A DNA stretch of 7,313 nucleotides, taken from positions 1,514-8,826 of the forward strand of contig DCIP01000141.1 in assembly GCA_002317115.1 (NCBI GenBank), in the 5' to 3' direction. Of this stretch, positions 1 through 6,186 are shown piece after piece. Position numbers and translations under genes: made by a program. Below the pieces are notes generated by a model. The model saw only the letters and a program-made list of their open reading frames with translations, made no database searches and was not told where the DNA came from. Every line of letters starts with the position of its first letter. Position 1 is the first letter of the stretch. Origin of the DNA: Candidatus Scybalocola fimicaballi (GTDB taxonomy: Bacteria > Bacteroidota > Bacteroidia > Bacteroidales > Paludibacteraceae).

Positions 1-327
1 CTTACCATTGTCAGGAGAAGCCAGTTTCTTGTTTTTTTCAAGTTGTTCATATCCATGACCTTTGTTAAGAGCATTCTTTACAATTTTACTCTCTATATAT
101 AGTTTATAATTACAATCACAAGAAACAAAACCATCAGGATGAGTTTCGTCTTCCGTAACCTGCGACTCCACATTAATATCATTAGAAGGCAAGTCAAGTT
201 CGTCAAAGACAGAACATACAACTTTATGGCCACCATAATGGAGTATCTGAAGCAAAGCTGCAGTTACTTTATTTTCTGGTTGCTTGTACTCTCCGTAAAT
301 CGATTGAGTTGAAATATCTTTTCCCAT
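1..327 (-). CDS. Probable PD-(D/E)XK nuclease, N-terminal part (truncated by left window edge)
   Basis: Translating the minus strand from the ATG at 327 gives 109 codons open to the window edge, so the C-terminus is missing. An in-frame TGA lies three codons upstream of this ATG, which supports the start. Residues about 13-31 (YKQPENKVTAALLQILHYG) form an N-terminal helix of the kind seen in restriction-endonuclease-like proteins. Further on, a PDGF segment is followed 12-13 residues later by YIESK, a good match to the PD...(D/E)xK active site: the Asp of PDG, then the Glu and Lys of ESK. After it comes a basic, Gln-containing helix (GYEQLEKNKK), a typical position for a post-catalytic helix. 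It follows the 92-residue gene by 29 nt and is probably co-transcribed with it. The nuclease fold is inferred from motif spacing; the exact family and target are unknown. It could be a stand-alone defence nuclease or part of a larger protein. Confidence 0.72.
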   Translation of the reverse strand, partial: MGKDISTQSIYGEYKQPENKVTAALLQILHYGGHKVVCSVFDELDLPSNDINVESQVTEDETHPDGFVSCDCNYKLYIESKIVKNALNKGHGYEQLEKNKKLASPDNGK

Positions 328-356
328 TATTAATCATATTATTGAATGAATACGAA

Positions 357-635
357 TTAATCCAAATCCTCAAGATTTATTTCCATGAATGTAAGGACTA
401 TTTCATCGGCGTCAGGTTCATAGCAGAATTCTATTCCATAAAAGGGATATTTGCCAATCTTCTTAACGGCTAAAAGTTCAAGTGCCTCTTTTTCATCGAC
501 ACGATGCGTATCATTTTTGTTTACTCTGTGGGCACAGGGTTTTCCAATACGAATCCATTCCTTCTCCATCAACTCTTTTGTGGAGAAATACTTCTGCAAC
601 TCCTTAATTTGTTTATCAGTTTGATTTGTATACAT
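357..635 (-). CDS. Small conserved-looking hypothetical protein, 92 aa
   Basis: I do not recognise this protein. It is soluble and charged, with no signal peptide or membrane segment. The N-terminal half (about 1-35) looks helical and Lys/Glu-rich, with the segment KELMEKEWIRIGKP. The middle has a His/Arg-containing stretch (CAHRVNKNDTHRV, about 34-46). The C-terminal half alternates hydrophobic and acidic residues (KYPFYGIEFCYEPDADEIVLTF), as in a small beta domain, and ends in an acidic tail. The ATG at 635 is the only plausible start before an in-frame TGA upstream. The gene lies 113 nt downstream of the 79-residue gene and 29 nt upstream of the partial nuclease on the same strand, so it may be an accessory or regulatory partner of the nuclease. 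That role is only suggested by position. Confidence 0.68.
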   Translation of the reverse strand: MYTNQTDKQIKELQKYFSTKELMEKEWIRIGKPCAHRVNKNDTHRVDEKEALELLAVKKIGKYPFYGIEFCYEPDADEIVLTFMEINLEDLD

Positions 636-657
636 ATATATGACAAATAATGATAAA

Positions 658-680
658 GGGAATGAACTGAGTCATCCCCT
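658..680 (-). terminator. Imperfect hairpin followed by T-rich sequence, possible terminator of the 79-aa gene
   Basis: On the minus strand the segment reads GGGATGA, a six-base loop CTCAGT, then TCATTCCC, pairing with one bulged base. It is followed by TTTATCATTATTT. It lies downstream of the stop of the 79-residue gene and just upstream of the 92-residue gene. A rho-independent terminator or attenuator is possible, but the stem is short. Confidence 0.3.
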
Positions 681-711
681 CATTTTTGAATTTCACTAAG
701 ATATTTATAGC

Positions 712-728
712 AGTTGTCCAAAACAACT
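712..728. other. Short inverted repeat, 6-bp stem
   Basis: AGTTGT (712-717) and ACAACT (723-728) form a perfect 6-bp stem around a 5-base loop, 20 nt beyond the stop of the 79-residue minus-strand gene. It lacks a clear T tract. It could help the neighbouring 658-680 hairpin stop transcription or be chance. Confidence 0.25.
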
Positions 729-748
729 CTTATACATATTGTCTCTAA

Positions 749-988
749 TTAAACCTTTCCAAGATCTTCTACAAGCCAATCTCCCTCGTTAAGATTAGTA
801 AAATATGTATGATATCCGTCCTTTTCCAATTGCTTTCTCAAAGTTTGATATGCATCACCATTTCTTCTATCAATTGTACTACAAGTATTAACAACTACGG
901 TAAAGGTATCGCCTTTGTCAATTCCTTTTTTTCCAGCATGATGACCATTATCCCAACTTCTTAGAGCTGTAAACCTACCTAATCTCAT
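749..988 (-). CDS. Small hypothetical protein, 79 aa
   Basis: I do not recognise this protein. It begins MRLGRFTALRSWDNGHHAGK, a basic Gly/His-containing N-terminus, then TFTVVVNTC (a likely beta strand), a helix around DAYQTLRKQLEKDGYHTYF, and a final GDWLVEDL strand. The pattern suggests a compact alpha/beta domain, without signal peptide or membrane segment. The ATG at 988 is preferred. An in-frame TTG at 1000 would add four residues and has AGGGG about 9 nt upstream, but Bacteroidota rarely depend on Shine-Dalgarno sequences. It lies 116 nt downstream of the LRR gene on the same strand, separated by a hairpin at 1064-1086, so co-transcription is uncertain. Function unknown; it may belong to the same accessory module as its neighbours. 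Confidence 0.62.
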   Translation of the reverse strand: MRLGRFTALRSWDNGHHAGKKGIDKGDTFTVVVNTCSTIDRRNGDAYQTLRKQLEKDGYHTYFTNLNEGDWLVEDLGKV

Positions 989-1063
989 ATTTGAAATCAA
1001 ATTATTTTTCCCCTGCCTACTCTATTCTCGGTTTTCGGCATCTCCGTTTTATAGTGAAATCAG

Positions 1064-1086
1064 AGGAGGAACGGAAATTTCCTCCT
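1064..1086 (-). terminator. Perfect 8-bp hairpin downstream of the LRR gene, possible terminator
   Basis: AGGAGGAA (1064-1071) pairs perfectly with TTCCTCCT (1079-1086) around a 7-base loop. It starts 18 nt past the stop codon of the minus-strand LRR gene, a normal position for a terminator. The following minus-strand sequence (TGATTTCACTATAAAA) is only moderately T-rich, so termination may be partial, allowing some read-through into the 79-residue gene. Confidence 0.45.
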
Positions 1087-1104
1087 ACTGATTATAATTC
1101 AATG

Positions 1105-3303
1105 TCACATTGCGACATACTTGACGAACAAATCTCTAAATGTCAAGGCGACATTCTTGATCCACTCGAAACGAGCGTCGTCGTCAGCGAAGTCAGACAA
1201 TGGCTTTTTAATACTAAAGGCTGCGCTCTTGTCTGTAGCAGTATAACCCAACTCACCGAAAGAAGACAATGCTGATTCAATCTCTGCATTCTTTGAAGAA
1301 TGAATTCTCTCCATTCTTTCTTTCTCGTCGTAGCTATAGGCAATCACACACAAATCATTCTTCGTTCTTTTGGAAACAAGTTTGATTTTTCCCATTTCCG
1401 AGCAAGTGATTCCAACTTCATTCTTACTTGGTTTGTTTACTTTCAACTTATCTCCAAAATCTACTGCAGACTTGAATGAGTTGAAGAATGCGATATGGTC
1501 GTTTGAGGAATCAGTTACCTCATCAGTGTCTTCCTCGTTGTCATTATCTTCTTCGTATTCGTAAGGAATGTATGTAAAGACACCTTCGGAATCAATATCT
1601 ACCAAATCTTGGCCATAAGGTCTATAATCTTCATCCGATTCACCTTCCAATAAAGTATCACCATAGATAACAAAAGATTGCACTATGTTAAATCCGTCAT
1701 AACTTTCATCGACGATACCCTGAGATGGTGAACTCATATCCTCCTTATAAAACTTGAACAACTTCAATTTTGATGGGTCAAAATTCTCTCCTTTAGGCAA
1801 CTCCAAATCAAATTCATAACAATTACCCTTTTGCGTTTCAAACATAGCAACGCCAGGGCAATCAATTAACGCAGAAAGAGTTAACAATGAAGAATTCTGC
1901 TTAGCAAACAACAACTCCACAGCATAAGTCAAAAGAGTCAATGCTTCTTCACAAGTGACTTCATCGCTATCAATGTCAATGTCACGTTCTTCAGCATACT
2001 CACACATTGCTTTAGAAACAAACTCCAAGACATCAGCAGAACACATTGAAGCAGGAAGGAAATTCTTAATGAATTCCAAATCCGAAAAATCTGAAAAGAA
2101 CAATATGTCCTCAGAATGAGGATCGTATCCAAAATCCCAGATTATATCCTCTGCGATACTCTCAGAATTAATAACATGAGACAGTGCACTTTTTGAATCA
2201 TCCGTTTTATATATCTTATTTCCTTGAGAATCCTCTACTGAAATACTGAAATTATTCTCATCAGCTACAGAAATAAATTTTAGTGTTGCTGACCTTTCCG
2301 CTTCTTCGTCACCGTCGTAGAAATCACCACGATTTATTCTTCTATGCTTCTCTGCATTAGAAAGACTCCATTCTTTGCTCAAAAAATCGAAATTCTTTCC
2401 TAACATCTTACCCTGCAATGCATAATTAGAGTAAAAAGATCTCGTTAACGCAAGCACAGAAATACGCATTTTAGTAATTGAATCGGAGCTGTTGTCACAA
2501 GCATTTGACGTAGATTCTTCACTTATGACAACCATTTCATTTTCCCCAAAAACATCATACTTATCATATTTCACTCCAGCCGGGATAGTGGCAGTTTGCA
2601 AGTTATCACAGTCACTGAATGCTCCACATCCTATCTTAGTCACAGAATCAGGAATCACTATGCTTGTGAGACTTTCACAACATTCAAATGCACTCTCCCC
2701 TATCTTGTTCAACGTATTAGGAAGTTTTACGCTTGCCAAACTTGTACAACAACAAAATGTTCTGTCTCCAATCTCCGATATAGAGTCCGGTATTTCAATT
2801 TCCGCAAGAAAAGGACAATTTTCAAACGCATCCCATTCAATTTTTGTTACCGTATTAGGAATTGTTATATGAGTAAGAGTTTTGCAGCCTCTGAATGCAG
2901 CAAAACCGATTTTAGTAACACTATCCGGAACAACAACATTTGTCGGACATGTAGATCCAATAATAGAATTATTCTCTTTATCATACAAAACTCCCGCTTC
3001 AAAATAGAATTTGGAATTCTCTGAGATAATAATATCAGTCAGCTTCTCACATCCTTCGAATACCGTATTACCGTATCCAATTGCAGTCACAGAATCAGGA
3101 ATAACTACTCTTGTTAGGTTCGAACAATTAACAAATGCCTCATCTCCGATTTCAGTTACAGAGTTAGGAATAACTACACTGGTCAAACCAGAACAGCCCC
3201 TGAACGCACTTTCCTCAATCATAGTAAATCCATCTGGAATCACGAACTCGCCCTCTAGGTTCTCTGGACGATCGTATTCTGAAAAAACTTTTTCTTCTGC
3301 CAT
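1105..3303 (-). CDS. BspA-type leucine-rich repeat protein with long C-terminal region (DUF4268-like end), 732 aa
   Basis: Residues 21-259 form eight to nine LRR_5 (BspA/TpLRR) repeats of 23 residues with the pattern xIPDSVTKIGxxAFxxCxxLTx. Repeat 3 is irregular, and residues 92-123 carry the usual BspA-type insertion (GVLYDKENNSII). A Cys recurs at the same position of most repeats. LRR_5 domains mediate binding; most known members are secreted, but this protein starts MAEEKVFSEYDRPEN with no signal peptide or transmembrane segment, so a cytoplasmic location is likely. Residues 280-580 are an acidic alpha/beta region I do not recognise. Residues 581-602 are a low-complexity acidic linker. 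Residues 605-731 resemble the DUF4268 pattern: an FFNSF start, a GI..S motif, a strand, a helix with IESAL, then FEWIKNVALTFRDLF at the end. DUF4268 is often linked to restriction-type proteins; this match is by eye. The ATG at 3303 is supported by an in-frame stop nine codons upstream. Ligand and role unknown. Confidence 0.88.
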   Translation of the reverse strand: MAEEKVFSEYDRPENLEGEFVIPDGFTMIEESAFRGCSGLTSVVIPNSVTEIGDEAFVNCSNLTRVVIPDSVTAIGYGNTVFEGCEKLTDIIISENSKFYFEAGVLYDKENNSIIGSTCPTNVVVPDSVTKIGFAAFRGCKTLTHITIPNTVTKIEWDAFENCPFLAEIEIPDSISEIGDRTFCCCTSLASVKLPNTLNKIGESAFECCESLTSIVIPDSVTKIGCGAFSDCDNLQTATIPAGVKYDKYDVFGENEMVVISEESTSNACDNSSDSITKMRISVLALTRSFYSNYALQGKMLGKNFDFLSKEWSLSNAEKHRRINRGDFYDGDEEAERSATLKFISVADENNFSISVEDSQGNKIYKTDDSKSALSHVINSESIAEDIIWDFGYDPHSEDILFFSDFSDLEFIKNFLPASMCSADVLEFVSKAMCEYAEERDIDIDSDEVTCEEALTLLTYAVELLFAKQNSSLLTLSALIDCPGVAMFETQKGNCYEFDLELPKGENFDPSKLKLFKFYKEDMSSPSQGIVDESYDGFNIVQSFVIYGDTLLEGESDEDYRPYGQDLVDIDSEGVFTYIPYEYEEDNDNEEDTDEVTDSSNDHIAFFNSFKSAVDFGDKLKVNKPSKNEVGITCSEMGKIKLVSKRTKNDLCVIAYSYDEKERMERIHSSKNAEIESALSSFGELGYTATDKSAAFSIKKPLSDFADDDARFEWIKNVALTFRDLFVKYVAM
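2527..3243 (-). repeat. Tandem 69-bp LRR-encoding repeats
   Basis: This segment encodes residues 21-259 of the LRR protein as 23-residue (69-bp) units. Several units remain similar at DNA level: on the plus strand, CACAGAATCAGGAAT occurs identically near 2641 and 3089, and a close variant lies near 3156. The array is interrupted by the non-repeat insertion at residues 92-123. Such repeats can expand or contract by recombination and so alter the binding surface. Confidence 0.8.
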
Positions 3304-3320
3304 AATATCAATCTTTATTT

Positions 3321-3350
3321 CGCTTTCTTAGGCAAGCGATTTAGCCCTAA
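3321..3350 (-). promoter_or_regulatory. Two mutually exclusive stems in the LRR gene leader
   Basis: CGCTT (3321-3325) can pair with AAGCG (3334-3338). Alternatively TTAGG (3328-3332) can pair with CCTAA (3346-3350). The two stems overlap, so only one can form. They lie 18-47 nt upstream of the LRR start codon in the likely 5' leader. They could modulate translation, but the stems are short. Confidence 0.2.
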
Positions 3351-3437
3351 TATATAACTATAGAAGAAATGGTAGCATTTTTCACACTTTTCAAAAAAAA
3401 ATTAAATATTTCCTAATAGTTATTTCCTTTTCGACGG

Positions 3438-3445
3438 CAAATATA
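3438..3445 (-). promoter_or_regulatory. Possible Bacteroidota -7 element for the LRR gene
   Basis: The minus strand reads TATATTTG, a perfect match to TAnnTTTG. No TTG lies at the expected distance of about 19 nt; TTG trinucleotides on this strand lie 10 and 26 nt away, the latter just beyond the G8 run. Transcription from here would give a leader of roughly 130 nt. Confidence 0.35.
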
Positions 3446-3464
3446 ATTAAAAATCCAATCATTA

Positions 3465-3472
3465 CCCCCCCC
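3465..3472. repeat. C8 homopolymer tract
   Basis: Eight consecutive C residues stand out in very AT-rich intergenic DNA. Tracts of this kind can vary in length by slipped-strand mispairing. This one lies between the candidate minus-strand -7 element and TTG trinucleotides upstream of it, so a length change would alter that spacing. Confidence 0.6.
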
Positions 3473-3596
3473 AATCAATGTTATACAATATAATTGTTTA
3501 ATATAAAATTCAGTCTTTATGAGTTTAGCAAACTAACATTCAATTATTTACAATACAAAATTAGAGATATCCCAACAATGACAGCACCTAAAAATA

Positions 3597-3626
3597 TTGA
3601 TGTTTCAAAAATTATCATTACATTTG
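3597..3626 (+). promoter_or_regulatory. Bacteroidota-type promoter for the Rpn and AAA/PDDEXK_9 genes
   Basis: A TTG at 3597-3599 (-33) and TACATTTG at 3619-3626 (-7, perfect TAnnTTTG) are separated by 19 nt, matching the primary sigma factor consensus of this phylum. Transcription would start near 3632, leaving a leader of about 60 nt that includes an A-rich stretch just before the ATG at 3694. Confidence 0.65.
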
Positions 3627-3693
3627 CATCGAAATAAGTTTAGTCAGTTTTGATTAGACACAGTATAAAAACAAAAAAAAACAGTTACAAAAC

Positions 3694-4548
3694 ATGGGCA
3701 AATTCATTGATTTGCGATGCGATTTCGGGTTCAAATATTGCATGTCCGACCCGATAATCATGATGTCTTTTCTAAATGCAATTTTAGATGGCGATGAGGA
3801 CAAAATCACAAAAGTGAAGTTTCAGAATGTGGAGATGCCAGCGACACAAAAAGAGAGGCGAGGCGTGACATTCGATCTTTACTGCACTACGAACAAAGGA
3901 GATTCCATTTTGATTGAGATGCAGAACTCCTGCCAGAAGTTTTTCAAAACCAGGACCAACTTTTACGTCTATAAACTTATGGACAGCAAAATCAAAAGAG
4001 GTTTGTCGTGGAGAAAGATGAAAAAGGATATTCCAAAAATCATCGGAATCTTCATTATGAGTAAGACAACAGCAGGAATCGACAAGGTTGTGACCAGAAC
4101 AGCGGAGTGTGATTTAGATACAGGGGAGCTATTTTGGGACAGACATCGAAAATATTTTATAAATTTGCAGAAATTCAAGTTTGATGAAGGCAACATCACA
4201 CTGAGGAATATCTGGTTTCACAGTTTCAAAAATTTAGGAAGTATGGAAAATATCGACTCATCAGTATACGAAAGAGCAGACAAAGGACTTCTCCGTTTGA
4301 TCGAGAAAGCAAGAGTCGGAGCACTTTCTGCAAAAGATCAGATGCGCTATGAGGCGAGTTTGAAAATGCTTGAAGATGAGGAGCCGACCTATGAAGAAGG
4401 ATTGAAGGAAGGCAGAAAGGAAGGTCGAGAAGAAGGGGCTTATGAGAAGGCTATTCAGATCGCCACAGATATGAAAAGAAAGGGGCTTGATTTCGCCTTG
4501 ATTCATGAACTGACTCATCTTTCTTTGGAAGAGATCGGAAAACTTTAA
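3694..4548 (+). CDS. Rpn-family PD-(D/E)XK nuclease / putative transposase (PDDEXK_2), 284 aa
   Basis: The protein matches the Rpn (recombination-promoting nuclease, YhgA-like/PDDEXK_2) family from end to end. It opens with the family signature DFGFK (10-14) and SFLNAIL (25-31), followed by VEMP. The catalytic core is FDLYC (Asp61) and IEMQ (Glu75, Gln77); Gln in place of the Lys of ExK is usual in this family. Next comes FKTRTNFYVYKLMDSKIKRG (84-103). The tail has an EG-repeat linker (EEGLKEGRKEGREEG, 234-248) and the usual C-terminal helices ending HLSLEEIGKL. Length is normal. Known members are magnesium-dependent DNA endonucleases that promote RecA-independent recombination and can act against phage. 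The ATG at 3694 follows an A-rich leader and a good promoter. The downstream gene begins 29 nt after the stop, suggesting an operon. All motifs are intact, so it is probably functional. It is not a true IS element: no terminal repeats were seen. Confidence 0.93.
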   Translation: MGKFIDLRCDFGFKYCMSDPIIMMSFLNAILDGDEDKITKVKFQNVEMPATQKERRGVTFDLYCTTNKGDSILIEMQNSCQKFFKTRTNFYVYKLMDSKIKRGLSWRKMKKDIPKIIGIFIMSKTTAGIDKVVTRTAECDLDTGELFWDRHRKYFINLQKFKFDEGNITLRNIWFHSFKNLGSMENIDSSVYERADKGLLRLIEKARVGALSAKDQMRYEASLKMLEDEEPTYEEGLKEGRKEGREEGAYEKAIQIATDMKRKGLDFALIHELTHLSLEEIGKL

Positions 4549-4577
4549 AATCTGCAAAAGAATCAACAACAACGGCT

Positions 4578-6161
4578 ATGACAGGACATGTGAAATATCC
4601 AATAGGTATACAAACCTTTAGTGAGATCATTAAAGGCAAATATTTATATGTAGATAAGACTGAATATGTTTACAATTTAGCTCAAGATTATAAATACGTC
4701 TTTTTGTCTCGTCCACGTCGTTTTGGGAAAAGCCTGTTGACATCGACCTTTGAAGCTTATTTTGAAGGAAGAAAAGAGCTGTTTCAGGGTCTTAAAGCCG
4801 GAGAATTAGAAACTGAATGGATAAAATATCCTGTCTTCCGCTTTGATATGAGCACTGCAAAATACCAAAATGTTGAAGATTGCAAAAACAGATTGAACTC
4901 ACAGATCGCTCAGTATGAAAAAATCTATGGAGATGACCCCATCAATAAAGATATCAAAGGAAGACTGGAATCTCTGTACAGGCGAGCTTACGAAAAGACT
5001 GGCCAGAAGGTTGTGATTCTTATTGACGAGTACGACTCTCCTATTCTTGAGGTAATGCACGACGACGAGAAACTTACTGAGTTTCGCAATCTCATGCGTG
5101 CTTTCTACAGTCCGATAAAATCAAGTGACAGTTATATTCGTTTCGCTTTCATTACGGGTATCACTAAATTCAGTCAACTGAGCATCTTCAGTGAGATCAA
5201 CAATCTGAAAAAAATCAGTATGCTGGACGACTATGATGCAATCTGTGGAATATCAAAAGAGGAAGTGCTTACTCAATTAAGGCCAAATATTGAAGAGTTT
5301 GCAAGAAAAAGAAACGAATCTTTCGATAAAGCTGTTGAAGAATTAACCGCTCAATATGATGGCTACCATTTCAGCATAAATTCTAAAGATATATTCAATC
5401 CATTCAGTCTACTGAATGCATTAAGCGACAGTTTACTGGACAATTATTGGTTTGACAGCGGCACTCAGAGCTGGCTTATCGAGCAATTGAGGACACTGAA
5501 TTTTAAGATTGAAGACTTGGGTGGTTCACAGGCCGCGATATCAAGTTTTGATGTGGCGACAGAAAATGCCACTAACGCACTGCCTATTCTCTTCCAGAGC
5601 GGCTACTTGACAATCAAGAGCTACGACCCAAGGACAAAATTGTTCACTCTTGCTTTCCCCAACAATGAGGTCAAGGTGGGGCTGGTCGACAATCTTATGC
5701 CATACTATGTCACGAAAAACATCCAGGCTAAAGACGTGTTCATCGGCAATTTCGGTTGGAAAATGAACGACGACAAAGTGGATGAAGCATTAAGTCTGAT
5801 GCGTTCGTTCTTGTCGGGAATCGACTATATTTATTATCAAGACGGAGAGAAGAGCTACCATCTGATTTTCTTCTTAATCGCCAACCTTCTATGCTCCCAC
5901 GTCGAGACGGAGGTTCATAATTCAGCAGGCAGAAGCGACGTCGTCATGAAGACAAAGAGTCATATCTACGTCTTTGAATTTAAATTTCAGGGAAAATTAG
6001 ACAAAGCTTTGCTTCAGATAGATGAAAAGGGCTATACTATCCCTTACGAATCCGATGGCAGAAAGATAGTCAAGATAGCTGTCAATTTCAACAATGAGAT
6101 CCGCACCATCGACGGTTGGGCGATTGATCGAGATGGAGAGATAAATTATACTACGTTTTAA
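4578..6161 (+). CDS. AAA-ATPase-like protein with C-terminal PDDEXK_9 nuclease domain, 527 aa
   Basis: This is the common Bacteroidota two-domain protein (AAA-ATPase_like, PF09820, plus PDDEXK_9, PF08011, formerly DUF1703). The N-terminus has the family opening YPIGIQTFSEII and YVDKTEYVYNLA. The P-loop is SRPRRFGKS (44-52), lacking the first Gly of a classical Walker A, as is normal here. Walker B is VVILIDEYD (145-153). FITGITKFSQLSIFSEINNL (191-210) is a sensor-like segment, and AQYDGYHFS plus FNPFSLLNAL (about 258-282) are family landmarks. The C-terminal nuclease has GRSDVV (Asp454) and VFEFKF (Glu467, Lys469), an intact D...ExK site, then the final DGWAID block. Length is typical. ATP-dependent DNA processing or defence is inferred; biochemical function in the family is little known. 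It lies 29 nt after the Rpn gene and is probably on the same transcript. It ends before a strong terminator. Confidence 0.94.
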   Translation: MTGHVKYPIGIQTFSEIIKGKYLYVDKTEYVYNLAQDYKYVFLSRPRRFGKSLLTSTFEAYFEGRKELFQGLKAGELETEWIKYPVFRFDMSTAKYQNVEDCKNRLNSQIAQYEKIYGDDPINKDIKGRLESLYRRAYEKTGQKVVILIDEYDSPILEVMHDDEKLTEFRNLMRAFYSPIKSSDSYIRFAFITGITKFSQLSIFSEINNLKKISMLDDYDAICGISKEEVLTQLRPNIEEFARKRNESFDKAVEELTAQYDGYHFSINSKDIFNPFSLLNALSDSLLDNYWFDSGTQSWLIEQLRTLNFKIEDLGGSQAAISSFDVATENATNALPILFQSGYLTIKSYDPRTKLFTLAFPNNEVKVGLVDNLMPYYVTKNIQAKDVFIGNFGWKMNDDKVDEALSLMRSFLSGIDYIYYQDGEKSYHLIFFLIANLLCSHVETEVHNSAGRSDVVMKTKSHIYVFEFKFQGKLDKALLQIDEKGYTIPYESDGRKIVKIAVNFNNEIRTIDGWAIDRDGEINYTTF

Positions 6162-6186
6162 GCTTCGGCAAATATAGACAAACGAA

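Larger units (their letters stand above)
3304..3693. other. 390-bp divergent intergenic region
   Basis: This AT-rich region separates the minus-strand LRR gene from the plus-strand Rpn gene. It contains a good plus-strand promoter, a possible minus-strand -7 element, a C8 run (3465-3472), two overlapping small stems near the LRR start, and A-rich leaders. No open frame with coding character and no RNA gene were seen in it. Confidence 0.8.

Noticed and set aside
998..1000. TTG as the start of the 79-aa gene
   Set aside because: An ATG lies four codons downstream in frame; the AGGGG ahead of the TTG is weak support in a phylum that rarely uses Shine-Dalgarno sequences. It cannot be fully excluded.
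991..1275. Plus-strand 94-residue frame overlapping the 3' end of the LRR gene
   Set aside because: Its composition is not protein-like, it lies mostly antisense to the LRR gene end and contains the 1064-1086 hairpin.
2527..3243. CRISPR-like periodicity
   Set aside because: The repeats are degenerate, in frame, lack unique spacers and encode a standard LRR_5 domain.
2492..3331. Several long plus-strand open frames antisense to the LRR domain
   Set aside because: They arise from the periodic 69-bp LRR coding repeats read on the opposite strand; the minus-strand frame is continuous, has clear domain homology and explains the region.
3556..3563. Second minus-strand TAnnTTTG (TAATTTTG) as a promoter of the LRR gene
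   Set aside because: No TTG at suitable spacing, and it lies about 250 nt from the start codon; likely chance in AT-rich DNA.
3969..4639. Minus-strand frames opposite the Rpn gene and the start of the AAA/PDDEXK_9 gene
   Set aside because: They are shadows of genes with full-length family matches on the plus strand.
3694..6161. Insertion sequence or transposon, suggested by the transposase label of Rpn proteins
   Set aside because: No terminal inverted repeats or target duplications could be found around the genes, and Rpn proteins are not DDE transposases.
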